Assembly: GCA_964352665.1 (NCBI GenBank) | Contig: CAYGSJ010000005.1 | Location: 1-64,000 of the forward strand | Length of the DNA stretch: 64,000 bases | From: UBA1672 sp964352665 | Lineage (GTDB): Bacteria; Pseudomonadota; Alphaproteobacteria; Micavibrionales; Micavibrionaceae | Direction: 5' to 3' | Position numbers and translations under genes: made by a program | In this document: one piece after another, positions 44,201 through 53,077 of the stretch | How the letters are laid out: each line of letters begins with the position of its first letter | Position numbering within the stretch: position 1 is the stretch's first letter | The notes under the pieces: generated by a model | The model's database searches: none | Told to the model about the DNA's origin: nothing | Seen by the model: only the letters and a program-made list of their open reading frames with translations

Positions 44201-46103
44201 TGTTGTCGGGGTTGGCGATATGGGCGGCGATGTTTTTGGTAACGGTATGCTGCTTTCCGAACATATTCGTCTGGTAGGGGCCTTCAACCATCTTCACATT
44301 TTCTGTGACCCGCATCCTGACGAGGAATCATCATTTAAGGAAAGAAAACGTTTGTTTAAGGCTGTCGCTGGTTGGGATCAGTATAATGAAAAATTGTTAT
44401 CCAAAGGCGGTCGTATATACAAGCGCAGCGATAAGATGATTGATCTGACGCCTGAAATAAAAGAGCGGTTTGATATCGAGGAAGACCGTGTACCGCCAGT
44501 TGAACTGATGAGCGCAATGTTAAGAAGCAGAACAGATTTGTTATGGTTCGGTGGTATTGGTACTTACATAAAATCAACAAAAGAAACCCATACCGATGTT
44601 GGAGATAAAGCCAATGATTCCTTACGTGTGAGTGCTGACGAGGTGCGCGCAAGAGTGATAGGAGAAGGTGCAAATCTTGGGATTACACAACATGGCCGCA
44701 TCGAGCTTGGAGAACGCGGTGTCAGCATCAACACAGATTTTCTTGATAACTCTGGCGGTGTTGATTCTTCGGACCATGAGGTGAACATAAAAATTCTTTT
44801 GCGCGATGTAATGACACAAAAATCGCATAATATGGATTTGTTAGCGCGAAACAAGTTGCTTGAAAAAATGACCGAGGAAGTCGCCGACCATGTACTCAGA
44901 CATAATTATCAGCAAGCACAGGCTATTTCTCTCGTTGAAATGCAGGCTCACGAAAATCTAAAGCTTCATGATGATTTTATTCGTGATTTGGAGCGCGAAG
45001 ACGGTTTGGATCGGGAGATTGAAGCGCTTCCCGACCATAACAAAATCGCGGAGCGCTTGCGCATGGGTAAAGGACTTACTCGTCCCGAACTATGTGTAAT
45101 TTTCGCATATGCAAAAATTGCCCTGACGCAGGATCTTCTTGAATCTGAAATTCCTGATAATCCGGAAATGCATCACTGGATTACCGATTACTTTCCAACA
45201 ATTCTCGGGAAAAAATATGAAAAGGAAATTATTCGCCACCGCCTAAAACGTGAAATTATTGCGACGATGATGGCAAATTCCCTCATTAATCGTATGGGCC
45301 CGACATTCCTGAAAGCGCGGATGAATAAAACCGGGGCATCGGTTAGCGAAATCGCCGCTGCCTATATTGTTGTGCGAGATGCGTTCGGATTACGCAGAAT
45401 GTGGGATGATCTTGAGGCGATGGACGGCAAAGTTCCGGCGCAGATCCAACTTAAAGCCATGCGCGAAATTGCTAATCTTTCCGAGCACGGTATTACGTGG
45501 TTCCTGACTCGTTTGGGTCGCCCTGTAGATATGGACAAAGATGCAAGGCAATTCGGTGCCGGAATTCAAATGTTGTCGAGCAATCTTGATAAGCTTGTGA
45601 CAAAAAGCCTTAAGTTATCGATCAAGCAACGTAAAGACGCTGCACGTCTGGATGGCTTGCCACCAAAACTATCGCAGCAGATCGCCATATTGCCTGTTTT
45701 ATCATCGGCGTGTGATATTATCCGGATATCGATCGAACAAAAAATAGACGTTAAAGTTGCGGCGCGCGCTTATTTTGGTTTAGGCGAACGTTTGAATTTC
45801 GATTGGTTACGCCAGAAAGCGCGTTTCTTGCCACAGGATGATTATTGGCAGGGTGAAGCCGCAACAGGCTTGATGGATCAGTTGTATAGTTGTCAAGCAG
45901 CACTTACGGTGAACATTCTAAAAGGCGGTGGAAAAAAGCTGGTCGAAGACGGGTATGTTGTTGAAAAATGGTTGGAAGATCATGCTTATCAGATCAGACA
46001 GCTCGATACGCTTTTTGCCGAGGTACGCCATGCCGGTACGGTCGATATGACCATGCTTACCGTTGCCGAGCAACGTTTAAGAGCGCTCGTTGTAAACGAT
46101 TAA
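41280..46103 (+). CDS. gdhB: NAD-specific glutamate dehydrogenase (large, ~180 kDa type)
   Basis: A 1607-residue protein of the length usual for the GDH-180 class. Residues 1-700 are the N-terminal regulatory part with ACT-like regions. The catalytic core contains RGGLRWSDRHEDYRTEVLGL, MGSKGGFVVKRP with the catalytic lysine at Lys845, GDMGGDVFGNGML for nucleotide binding, and VIGEGANLGITQHGRIE. The C-terminal ~500 residues are helical. It deaminates glutamate to 2-oxoglutarate with NAD+ and so completes the proline route begun by PutA. It stands alone, convergent with ubiA. Confidence 0.95.
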   Translation: MPHKKLKEFDYLLKEAQQLLPANASAGLKRMLAVLGAEINPADIEFFDAQILVQMAKSHWDMAKKRSKEEPKLRIYCPETDAGDYRKTIIDIVSDDLAFLVDSIAAEINRHDLLIGILVHPNLYASYDKKGNLGDFSADSKKGTHRQAHIHIQINEPLSKEASEELEQGLFSVLEDVFYANVDWRPMLAKLQAASKELSIAATRRSAEEIREYCAFLDYLYDNNFTLLGYREYEFIENKNNLISKTVQGSSLGLLQDEVVPAYITEMEEGLPRNLQELRRRLPPVSVSKTNRLATVHRRVPMDCIAVKVYNKSGEVTGEKLFLGLFTSVTYSRSVSDVPYLSAKVEATIKESGYIEGTHDCKALRHILEKYPRDELFQMEPRELLEICQDIIRLQERQRIALFMRKDPFGRYLSCLVYVPRDRFGTQLRQDIATILEQETNGICATFYTTLDDSLFARVMYIINVSQKNPPKIKPKRIEQKLRDCGKTWTERLSQALHEAYDEHAVITDLTERYGDAFPVSYTSTHEEKKSVFDIERIEKAIESREIVLDLYRPNDVDLKKVRLKIFQVGSPVTLSDVLPILEDMGLRVIAELPFEVKPEGSEESVWIHDFLLETPSIDDFIVVGDVKENFEESFVRIWNQQIDNDPLNGLILGAGATWKETTILRAYVKYMKQLNFPFGGAYIEKVLIDNPKVSRLLIGLFKAYHDPANQSDSKKMISQCVTNILSELDLVQSSDHDRILRTIMELVEATLRTNYFQKTDQGDAKDYLSMKFDCKKIKYMPAPKPFREVFVCSPRMEAIHLRGDKIARGGLRWSDRHEDYRTEVLGLMKAQMVKNAVIVPMGSKGGFVVKRPTKTRDEFIAEGIECYKIFIRGLLDITDNQSGTKIIPPKNVVRRDGDDPYLVVAADKGTATFSDIANSLSEEYGFWLGDAFASGGSAGYDHKKMGITARGAWESVKHHFRLLNHDIQSHPFDVVGVGDMGGDVFGNGMLLSEHIRLVGAFNHLHIFCDPHPDEESSFKERKRLFKAVAGWDQYNEKLLSKGGRIYKRSDKMIDLTPEIKERFDIEEDRVPPVELMSAMLRSRTDLLWFGGIGTYIKSTKETHTDVGDKANDSLRVSADEVRARVIGEGANLGITQHGRIELGERGVSINTDFLDNSGGVDSSDHEVNIKILLRDVMTQKSHNMDLLARNKLLEKMTEEVADHVLRHNYQQAQAISLVEMQAHENLKLHDDFIRDLEREDGLDREIEALPDHNKIAERLRMGKGLTRPELCVIFAYAKIALTQDLLESEIPDNPEMHHWITDYFPTILGKKYEKEIIRHRLKREIIATMMANSLINRMGPTFLKARMNKTGASVSEIAAAYIVVRDAFGLRRMWDDLEAMDGKVPAQIQLKAMREIANLSEHGITWFLTRLGRPVDMDKDARQFGAGIQMLSSNLDKLVTKSLKLSIKQRKDAARLDGLPPKLSQQIAILPVLSSACDIIRISIEQKIDVKVAARAYFGLGERLNFDWLRQKARFLPQDDYWQGEAATGLMDQLYSCQAALTVNILKGGGKKLVEDGYVVEKWLEDHAYQIRQLDTLFAEVRHAGTVDMTMLTVAEQRLRALVVND

Positions 46104-47015
46104 TCAAATCGCCAGAAACAATAGAACAAGAATTCCGGCAACGGTATTGGACTTGAAAATCTTCAGGGCGCTTTCCTGACTTTGTAAATCCCAGGATTTT
46201 AATTGCCAGATAAAATGAAGTGCCGGTAATGCGACGATTATGCTAGCGGGTGATAAATCTTTTGCCATGAAAATACAGATCAGGGACAGGGCATAAAATA
46301 CCCCAACATATATTTTGCTTTGGTCTCCAAATTTTAGAGCCGTGGATTTAATACCGGCAAAGGCATCGTCCTCCTTATCCTGATGGGCATAAATAGTGTC
46401 ATAACCAAGTGTCCAAAAAATCCCCGCCATGTATAACAAGAGAGCCACAACGCCGATCTCGTCGGTTATAGCGCTCCACCCCATAAGAGCACTAAAGTTA
46501 AAGGTCAAACCTAAAAAAGCTTGTGGCCACCATGTAATACGCTTCATAAACGGGTATAACGCGATAAAGGGTAGAGATAGAAACCCTAGAAATATAGTGG
46601 TTTTGTTGAGTTGTATCAAAATTACAAATGAAATTAGCAACAAAGTAGCTAAAAACACAAAAGCTTTTCTCGGACTTATTATTTCTGCTGCTAAGGGCCG
46701 GTTTCTGGTGCGTTCCACCATTATATCGAGATCCTTATCCCAGAGGTCATTAACGATGCATCCTGCGCCGCGCATCACAACAGCGCCGATACAAAACAGA
46801 AAAACAACCCATAAAGAATGGGGCGTTATTTTGCTTATACCGCCCGTTCCCAGAATAATTCCCCATAGGCCCGGCAGCAGCAAAAGCCATATGCCAATCG
46901 GCCTGTCCAGCCGCATAAGATATAAATAAGGTTGCAGGCGTTCAGGAAAGAAAGCCTCAACCCATTTAAGTGTCTTGATATCCGTATGTGTTTTGGTGTT
47001 TATAATGTCTGTCAT
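46104..47015 (-). CDS. ubiA: 4-hydroxybenzoate polyprenyltransferase
   Basis: A 303-residue membrane protein with about nine helices. The Mg-diphosphate motifs are NDLWDKDLDIMVERTRNRPL and DTIYAHQDKEDD. It attaches the polyprenyl tail to 4-hydroxybenzoate in ubiquinone synthesis. Its ATG shares CATG with the rsmE start on the other strand, and no ribosome-binding site is evident. Confidence 0.94.
   Translation of the reverse strand: MTDIINTKTHTDIKTLKWVEAFFPERLQPYLYLMRLDRPIGIWLLLLPGLWGIILGTGGISKITPHSLWVVFLFCIGAVVMRGAGCIVNDLWDKDLDIMVERTRNRPLAAEIISPRKAFVFLATLLLISFVILIQLNKTTIFLGFLSLPFIALYPFMKRITWWPQAFLGLTFNFSALMGWSAITDEIGVVALLLYMAGIFWTLGYDTIYAHQDKEDDAFAGIKSTALKFGDQSKIYVGVFYALSLICIFMAKDLSPASIIVALPALHFIWQLKSWDLQSQESALKIFKSNTVAGILVLLFLAI
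46975..47006 (+). promoter_or_regulatory. Leaderless promoter of rsmE (inside ubiA)
   Basis: A perfect TATAAT (47001-47006) lies seven bases before the rsmE ATG at 47014, so transcription should begin at the start codon. The best -35 match, TTGATA (46975-46980), is 20 bases upstream, which is longer than ideal. Confidence 0.4.
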
Positions 47016-47745
47016 GCTCGATCAGATTTACAAATATCCGCGCCTTTATTGTGACGTCCCTTTATCCAGTGACGCAAACATAGCGCTTTCGCAGGAAAAT
47101 GTACATTACCTTAAAAATGTTCTGCGCAAAAGCGAGGGCGATGTTTTTCGTGTGTTTAACGGACGGGATGGCGAATGGTTTGTTAAAATTGTTTCTATGG
47201 GCAAAAAAGAGGGTTCTGCACTTCTAACTGAACAAATCAAAGCGCAGCCTATGCCTTCACCGGAAGTGCATCTTTTCTTCACGCCCATAAAAAAACACCG
47301 TATGGATATATTAATTGAGAAATGCGTGGAACTTGGCGTCAATGGGCTGCATCCCGTCATAACCAACCGCACGGAAAACAGAAATTTCAAGCCGGAACGG
47401 GTTTATGCCCAAATAATTGAGGCAGCAGAGCAGAGCGAGCGTCTGGATCTCCCGGTTTTATCGACGGTTAAAAAGTTTTCCGATCTACTCATCAAAGAGG
47501 AATTCAGAACATTGGGCGTTCCCTTTTTTGCCTGCGTCGAGCGTGATGCAGAGACGACACCGATTTCCCGCTATAATTTCGAACAAGGGGGCGCTTTTTT
47601 GATCGGGCCAGAAGGCGGATTTGACGATTTTGAGATTGAAATGATTTCTGCTTTGGAAAACATAGAACGCATAAACCTTGGTGACAGGCTTTTACGCTGT
47701 GAAACCGCTGCGATTGTATGTTTGTCTCGCGCAAATATTTTATAG
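47014..47745 (+). CDS. rsmE: 16S rRNA (uracil1498-N3)-methyltransferase
   Basis: A 243-residue SPOUT methyltransferase. The N-terminal PUA-like part carries HYLKNVLRKSEGD, and the C-terminal knot carries KKHRMDILIEKCVELGVNG, EAAEQSERLDLP, IGPEGGFDDFEIE and LGDRLLRCETAAIVCL. It methylates U1498 of 16S rRNA. The start at 47014 matches family N-termini; in-frame ATGs upstream (47005) would extend it into ubiA. Confidence 0.94.
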   Translation: MLDQIYKYPRLYCDVPLSSDANIALSQENVHYLKNVLRKSEGDVFRVFNGRDGEWFVKIVSMGKKEGSALLTEQIKAQPMPSPEVHLFFTPIKKHRMDILIEKCVELGVNGLHPVITNRTENRNFKPERVYAQIIEAAEQSERLDLPVLSTVKKFSDLLIKEEFRTLGVPFFACVERDAETTPISRYNFEQGGAFLIGPEGGFDDFEIEMISALENIERINLGDRLLRCETAAIVCLSRANIL

Positions 47746-47898
47746 CAAGCCTTAATCCCATGAAAATCAAAAGAAAAACGTTATTCAGTCTTGCTTTTTA
47801 AATCATTTATTCTTATTTATAACACGACGTTATTTTATGTTTTTTCGTAATATACCATCATAACGTTTTCGATTTTCTAGAGGCGAAAGTTCTTAAAA

Positions 47899-48744
47899 AT
47901 GAAAAAATACGTATTTCAAACGGCATTAGCAGTATTTTTGGGCACGGTTTTAGCTGTGGCTCCGGCGTTGGCAAATGAGCCATTGGAGTGGGCTTTCGGG
48001 TTCCAACCTGCGGCGTCTTCCTCTGCCCATAGAATTCACGAATTTCATGATTTGCTTATGATCATTATCACGGCTATTTGTTTGTTTGTTATGGCACTGC
48101 TTGCTTTTGTTGTACTGCGCTACAACCGTCATGTTAACAAGATACCTTCAAAGGTTACCCATAATGTACTTCTTGAGATTGTATGGACGATTGTTCCCAT
48201 TATTATTCTGATTATAATTGTTGTGCCGTCCTTTAAGATTTTATACGAAAACGATCGCATTCCCGAACCTGAGATGACATTAAAAGTTACCGGATATCAG
48301 TGGTATTGGGGGTATGAATATCCGGATCACGATGGCATCGCTTTCGATTCCAGAATGGTGCCCACAGATGAATTAAAACCGGATCAAAGACGTCTTCTTT
48401 CCACAGATAATGTCGTTGTTTTACCGATTGATACAAATATTGCTGTTCTTGTTACGGCGAACGATGTCCTTCATGCATGGGCTGTTCCCGCATTCGGGGT
48501 AAAGCTTGACGCAATCCCTATGCGGACGAACGAAACATGGTTCCGCATTGACAAGACAGGGACATATTATGGCCAATGTTCCGAAATTTGTGGTAAGGAC
48601 CACAGTTTCATGCCGATCGAAATTCGTGCTGTGACCAAAGAAGAATTTGAAGTATGGGTTGCAAAGGCAAAAGAAGAATTCGCAGCAAATGATAATTTCA
48701 TATCTCCGAAAGTGAATGAAGCGATCAAACTTGCGAGCCAGTAG
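47899..48744 (+). CDS. ctaC: Cytochrome c oxidase subunit II
   Basis: A 281-residue protein with a signal peptide (ending APALA), two membrane helices (about 50-75 and 95-115) and a periplasmic cupredoxin domain. YQWYWGYEYPD is the aromatic electron-entry patch, VLHAWAVPAFGVKLD and YGQCSEICGKDHSFMPI supply the CuA ligands (two Cys, two His, Met, Glu). It begins the oxidase cluster after a 153-base AT-rich promoter region. ctaD follows 36 bases on. Confidence 0.96.
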   Translation: MKKYVFQTALAVFLGTVLAVAPALANEPLEWAFGFQPAASSSAHRIHEFHDLLMIIITAICLFVMALLAFVVLRYNRHVNKIPSKVTHNVLLEIVWTIVPIIILIIIVVPSFKILYENDRIPEPEMTLKVTGYQWYWGYEYPDHDGIAFDSRMVPTDELKPDQRRLLSTDNVVVLPIDTNIAVLVTANDVLHAWAVPAFGVKLDAIPMRTNETWFRIDKTGTYYGQCSEICGKDHSFMPIEIRAVTKEEFEVWVAKAKEEFAANDNFISPKVNEAIKLASQ

Positions 48745-48780
48745 ATAGTATAAACATTTTTTAAACAGAGGACTAAACAC

Positions 48781-50448
48781 ATGGGTGACCACAAACCAGG
48801 ATTCTTTTCTCGATGGTTTATGTCAACAAACCACAAAGATATCGGGACTTTATATATTATATTCTCGATTATGGCAGGTGTCATTGGCGGGTTTTTCTCG
48901 ATGGTTATGCGTATGGAACTGCATGATCCGGGTGTCCAGTTTCTTGTCGATGGCGCAGGTAATCCTGATGGTCATATGTGGAATGTATTCATCACTGCCC
49001 ATGGTTTAATTATGGTCTTCTTCGTTGTCATGCCTGGTCTTATTGGGGGTTTTGGTAACTGGTTTGTGCCGATTATGATCGGTGCACCCGATATGGCATT
49101 TCCCAGACTAAACAATATTTCCTTCTGGTTGATTGTTCCGTCCTTTGTTTTTCTTTTGTTATCTGCCGTTATCGGTGGGGGTGCAGGAACAGGGTGGACG
49201 GTCTATCCGCCTTTATCCTCTATTGGATACGGCCATGATGGAATGGCCGTGGACATGGCAATCTTCTCCTTGCACTTGGCCGGAGCCAGTTCGATTTTAG
49301 GCGCGGCGAATTTTATTACCACCATCTTTAATATGCGTGCACCGGGCATGACCCTTCATAAAATGCCCCTTTTTGTTTGGGGTATTTTGACAACATCATT
49401 CCTGCTTGTACTGGCGGTGCCTGTTCTTGGGGGCGCGATTACAATGCTCCTGACGGATCGTAATTTCGGAACTTCTTTCTTTAATCCCGAAGGTGGAGGC
49501 GATCCTGTATTGTATCAGCACCTCTTCTGGTTCTTTGGACATCCCGAGGTGTATATTATGATCTTGCCGGCCTTTGGCATTGTTTCGCATATTATCTCGA
49601 CTTTTTCACGGCGTCCGATCTTCGGCTATCTGGGTATGGCCTATGCCATGGTCGCAATCGGCGTTGTTGGCTTTATCGTATGGGCCCACCATATGTATAC
49701 CGTAGGGATGAGTGTTGATGCCCGCGCTTACTTTACTGCGGCCACGCTTATCATCGCTGTGCCAACAGGGATCAAGGTTTTCTCATGGATTGCTACAATG
49801 TGGGGTGGTTCTATACGTTTCGCCACGCCGATGCTTTGGGCAATCGGGTTTGTCTTCCTGTTTACACTGGGTGGTGTGACAGGTGTTGTTCTTGCAAATG
49901 CCGGTGTGGATGCAGCATTGCATGATACATATTATGTGGTGGCGCATTTTCACTATGTTCTGTCGCTGGGGGCAGTTTTTGCTCTATTCGCGGCGTTTTA
50001 TTACTGGATCGGAAAAATGTCAGGCAAGATGTATCCGGAATGGATGGGACAGATTCATTTCTGGACAACGTTTATTAGCGTAAACCTGATTTTCTTCCCT
50101 CAGCATTTCCTAGGCCTTCAGGGGATGCCGCGGCGTTATGTTGATTATGCCGGTGAAATTCCACCTGAACATCTTCAAGGCCCGTTTGCCAATCCTGTTG
50201 AAAAAGTACAATGGATTTTGGAAAACGGTCACGGACATAATCTATGGAATATGGTGTCTTCTTATGGTGCTTATTTAACGGGCTTGTCTACGATCTGGTT
50301 TATTGTTGTGGTGTTTTACACCCTGATGTTTGGTAAGAAGGCCAGTGATAACTACTGGGATGTGGAACCACAAAGCTTTACTTTGGAGTGGTCATTGTCG
50401 TCACCTCCGCCGTTCCACCAGTTTGACATCCAGCCGAAAGTAAAATAA
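48781..50448 (+). CDS. ctaD: Cytochrome c oxidase subunit I
   Basis: A 555-residue protein with 12 membrane helices. Haem and CuB ligands lie in ITAHGLIMVFFVVMP, FWFFGHPEVYIMILPAFG, WAHHMYTVG and HDTYYVVAHFHYVLSLGAVF. The tyrosine in HPEVYI and the following glutamate-poor K-channel pattern fit an A-type haem-copper oxidase of the aa3 class. It directly abuts ctaB with no intergenic base. Confidence 0.97.
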   Translation: MGDHKPGFFSRWFMSTNHKDIGTLYIIFSIMAGVIGGFFSMVMRMELHDPGVQFLVDGAGNPDGHMWNVFITAHGLIMVFFVVMPGLIGGFGNWFVPIMIGAPDMAFPRLNNISFWLIVPSFVFLLLSAVIGGGAGTGWTVYPPLSSIGYGHDGMAVDMAIFSLHLAGASSILGAANFITTIFNMRAPGMTLHKMPLFVWGILTTSFLLVLAVPVLGGAITMLLTDRNFGTSFFNPEGGGDPVLYQHLFWFFGHPEVYIMILPAFGIVSHIISTFSRRPIFGYLGMAYAMVAIGVVGFIVWAHHMYTVGMSVDARAYFTAATLIIAVPTGIKVFSWIATMWGGSIRFATPMLWAIGFVFLFTLGGVTGVVLANAGVDAALHDTYYVVAHFHYVLSLGAVFALFAAFYYWIGKMSGKMYPEWMGQIHFWTTFISVNLIFFPQHFLGLQGMPRRYVDYAGEIPPEHLQGPFANPVEKVQWILENGHGHNLWNMVSSYGAYLTGLSTIWFIVVVFYTLMFGKKASDNYWDVEPQSFTLEWSLSSPPPFHQFDIQPKVK

Positions 50449-51363
50449 ATGGCCGATATCGCCATAGGTAATTACGTTTTTTCAGACACGCGCGACGACC
50501 TTAAGGAATCGCGCGTTTCCGACTATTTTGCGCTTCTGAAACCAAAGGTAATGAGTCTGGTTGTGTTCACCGGATTTGCCGGGCTTTTGGTTGCCCCCGG
50601 GGCGGCGCAGCTTCATCCTTTTCTTATTGTTATTGCTATGTTGGCACTTGCCGTAAATGCAGGGGCGGCTGGTGCTATTAATATGTGGTATGATCGCGAT
50701 ATTGATAAAATTATGAACCGTACCAGAGGGCGTCCTATTCCCATGGGGCGCATCAATCCGGACGAGGCTTTGACCTTCGGGATCGTTTTATCCCTGTTCT
50801 CTGTGATGTTGATGGGTATAGCGCTGAACTGGGTTGCCGCAGGAATATTGGCCTTTGCAAACTTATTCTACGTTATCATATACACAATGTGGCTCAAACG
50901 CACCACACCACAAAATATTGTTATTGGCGGCGCGGCGGGTGCATTTCCTCCAATGGTTGGATGGGCAGCAGTAACAGGGGATGTGTCACTTGGCGCTATT
51001 GTACTATTTGCCATTATCTTTTTCTGGACACCGCCTCATTTCTGGGCTCTTTCCTTGTATGCTAACGAAGATTACAAACGTGCAAAAATTCCGATGATGC
51101 CAGTCGTGGCAGGAGAAAAAGCAACAAAAATACAGATGATTATCTATACGCTCGTTTTGTTTCCAGTCACACTTTTGCCTTATACGATGGGGCTTTCTGG
51201 CCTTGTCTATTTAATCAGTGCTTTGGTTTTGAGCGGGTTCTTCATTATAACGGCCGTAAAGGTTTATTTTTCGGATGACATGAAACATGCACGCTTGATG
51301 TTCAGCTATTCGGTTTTTTATCTTTTTGCCTTGTTTTTTGCGGTGATGATCGATGCCACATAG
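50449..51363 (+). CDS. ctaB: Protohaem IX farnesyltransferase (haem O synthase)
   Basis: A 304-residue UbiA-superfamily membrane protein. AINMWYDRDIDKIMNRTRGR and the second site FALSLYANEDYKRAKIPMMP-type motif bind the farnesyl diphosphate; FPPMVGWAAVTGD and FFWTPPHFWALSLY are haem O synthase signatures. It makes haem O for the oxidase. Its end overlaps the next small ORF by 11 bases. Confidence 0.95.
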   Translation: MADIAIGNYVFSDTRDDLKESRVSDYFALLKPKVMSLVVFTGFAGLLVAPGAAQLHPFLIVIAMLALAVNAGAAGAINMWYDRDIDKIMNRTRGRPIPMGRINPDEALTFGIVLSLFSVMLMGIALNWVAAGILAFANLFYVIIYTMWLKRTTPQNIVIGGAAGAFPPMVGWAAVTGDVSLGAIVLFAIIFFWTPPHFWALSLYANEDYKRAKIPMMPVVAGEKATKIQMIIYTLVLFPVTLLPYTMGLSGLVYLISALVLSGFFIITAVKVYFSDDMKHARLMFSYSVFYLFALFFAVMIDAT

Positions 51364-51472
51364 CGAGTTACACAAGAAAAAATCAAAGAAAAACTGGGCT
51401 GTTTTGGCAATTATTTTTACAGTTGTGGCTCTTGTCTGGGCAATCACCATAATAAAAATGGGCGTTCAATAA
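51353..51472 (+). CDS. Small single-helix membrane protein in the oxidase operon (CoxF-like)
   Basis: A 39-residue ORF starting inside the end of ctaB. It has a basic N-terminus (HKKKSKKNW) followed by one hydrophobic helix (AVLAIIFTVVALVWAITIIK) and the short tail MGVQ. A small protein of this size, charge pattern and K-M/L ending sits between ctaB and ctaG in many alphaproteobacterial oxidase operons (often called CoxF or a DUF), so position and topology support it being real. Its job in oxidase assembly is not known. Confidence 0.75.
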   Translation: MPHSELHKKKSKKNWAVLAIIFTVVALVWAITIIKMGVQ

Positions 51473-51568
51473 GATAACAAGAGGCCATCTTTACCGCAGT
51501 AGGCTTTGCCAAAGCCGTAAATATCATGTAATGTGTATAAGTTATTTAGTTGCTTTCGGAGTTTTTCA

Positions 51569-52237
51569 ATGAAAATTCTTGGTTATTTGTTTTTCTTATC
51601 TTTTCTTCTTTTGACAGTTCCGGTTTCTGCGGCTTTCGCGCAGGATGATCTGGTTATTGATGAAGATAGCGCAATTGACGATGCGGGCTATGATGAATTT
51701 ATGGACGATGAAGGCATGTATGTCGAAGAAGAAATGCCCACAGAGGACAATGAAGTTGGGGTTCTTACTTTGAGGCAGGCAAAAGACCTAATTGACGCGG
51801 CGCCAACAGCAAAAGATGCTGTTGGAGGTACAGTCCCAGGACCAGATACGAAATATTACGATATGTACGCACGTCAGTTGGCTTTCAGGGAAAATGCAAA
51901 GCAATTGAGAGCATCTCTGGAAGACAGACGTGAGAAATTCGAAGAACCACGTTTAACTGTTATTGAAAATCATAGAACAAATGTAGAGCAGGTCTACGAA
52001 GCGGAGACCGCGGCCTATCAAAAAGAATTAACTAGCGAAGATAAAGAAGAAGAATTCTTTGACGAAGAAGAGCAGACCGGAGATGAAGAGAAAATGGCAG
52101 AGATGAGTGATGGTACAGAAGAGATGCCAGATCTTAAAGAAATGCCGATCCCGACAGATGAAGAGGGTTCCGAAGCGGTAAAAAAGAAAGTTGTTACCAC
52201 CGAGGATGCGCCGGAGTTTGATCCATCTGCCCTCTAG
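51569..52237 (+). CDS. Exported, very acidic protein of unknown function
   Basis: A 222-residue protein with a signal peptide (about 1-24, ending AAFAQ). The mature chain is extremely acidic at both ends (DDLVIDEDSAIDDAGYDEFMDDEG; repeated EEE/DEEE runs) and has a helical, coiled-coil-like centre (about 95-160). No domain is recognised. The ATG at 51569 has GGAG seven bases upstream; a GTG twelve codons earlier is less likely. It interrupts the oxidase cluster between the small ORF and ctaG and is followed by its own terminator, so it is not obviously part of the assembly pathway. Confidence 0.65.
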   Translation: MKILGYLFFLSFLLLTVPVSAAFAQDDLVIDEDSAIDDAGYDEFMDDEGMYVEEEMPTEDNEVGVLTLRQAKDLIDAAPTAKDAVGGTVPGPDTKYYDMYARQLAFRENAKQLRASLEDRREKFEEPRLTVIENHRTNVEQVYEAETAAYQKELTSEDKEEEFFDEEEQTGDEEKMAEMSDGTEEMPDLKEMPIPTDEEGSEAVKKKVVTTEDAPEFDPSAL

Positions 52238-52265
52238 TTTTTTAAATGAATTACCAAATACTATG

Positions 52266-52290
52266 ACCCGCTCCCAAGGCGGGTTATTTT
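52266..52290 (+). terminator. Rho-independent terminator before ctaG
   Basis: ACCCGC (52266-52271), loop TCCCAAG and GCGGGT (52279-52284) form a 6-bp stem followed by TATTTTA. It separates the acidic exported protein gene from ctaG. Confidence 0.65.
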
Positions 52291-52337
52291 ATACGCATTA
52301 CCCTAGAAATTGTCTCAAAACCCTTTATAAATACGGT

Positions 52338-52937
52338 ATGAATAACGATAACCCCGACCAGAGTCTAAAAGACAAAAACACAAAAACGGCTATAAAGGTT
52401 TTTGCTGTGGTGTTTTTGATGGTGGCACTTGCCTACGCCTCTGTGCCTTTATACAGCATATTTTGTCGTGTAACAGGATGGGGCGGCACAACGCAGGTCG
52501 CGCAAGCGCTACCAGCGCCCGAAGATATTGTAGACCGAAATATAACCGTTCGCTTTGATGCTAACACGGCGCGCGATTTGTTCTGGGACTTCAAGCCCGA
52601 AAAAATTTCTGTGACGGTTAAGCTGGGTGAAAAGGGATTTATAAATTTTATTGCAAAAAACAGATCGAATGTACCGATTGGAGGAACGGCGGTGTTTAAT
52701 GTTACACCTCTTAAGGCAGGAAAATACTTTCAAAAAATCCAGTGTTTTTGTTTCGACGAGCAAATTCTGCAACCCGGAGAACAAGTGAATATGCCTGTCC
52801 TTTTTTACGTAGATCCAGCCTTGAGCAACAATGAAAATCTTGAAGAGGTAAAAACAATTACATTGTCTTATACATTCTTTAAGAGTGACTCAGAAAATTT
52901 GGAAAAAGCAATGGAAGAATTCTACGATCAGGAATAG
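52338..52937 (+). CDS. ctaG: Cytochrome c oxidase assembly protein (CuB insertion)
   Basis: A 199-residue Cox11-family protein with one N-terminal membrane helix (about 20-40), followed by the periplasmic immunoglobulin-like domain. YSIFCRVTGWGG and the copper-binding pair QCFCFDEQ are the family signatures, and IGGTAVFNVTPLKAGKYFQKI precedes the copper site. It delivers copper to CuB of subunit I. The ATG is chosen by family length; TATAAA lies six bases upstream, suggesting a leaderless transcript started just after the terminator. Confidence 0.94.
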   Translation: MNNDNPDQSLKDKNTKTAIKVFAVVFLMVALAYASVPLYSIFCRVTGWGGTTQVAQALPAPEDIVDRNITVRFDANTARDLFWDFKPEKISVTVKLGEKGFINFIAKNRSNVPIGGTAVFNVTPLKAGKYFQKIQCFCFDEQILQPGEQVNMPVLFYVDPALSNNENLEEVKTITLSYTFFKSDSENLEKAMEEFYDQE

Positions 52938-53077
52938 AATCCGAGGGTTACCCTTGGCTGAGACACGTGATCTGAAACGCATCTTGAAAAAACAATATTA
53001 TCAGCATATTATCTCTGTACTGTTCGTTTTCCTTCGGTTATACAGGGAAAAAATCACCCAAACAAAGATCTATTATT

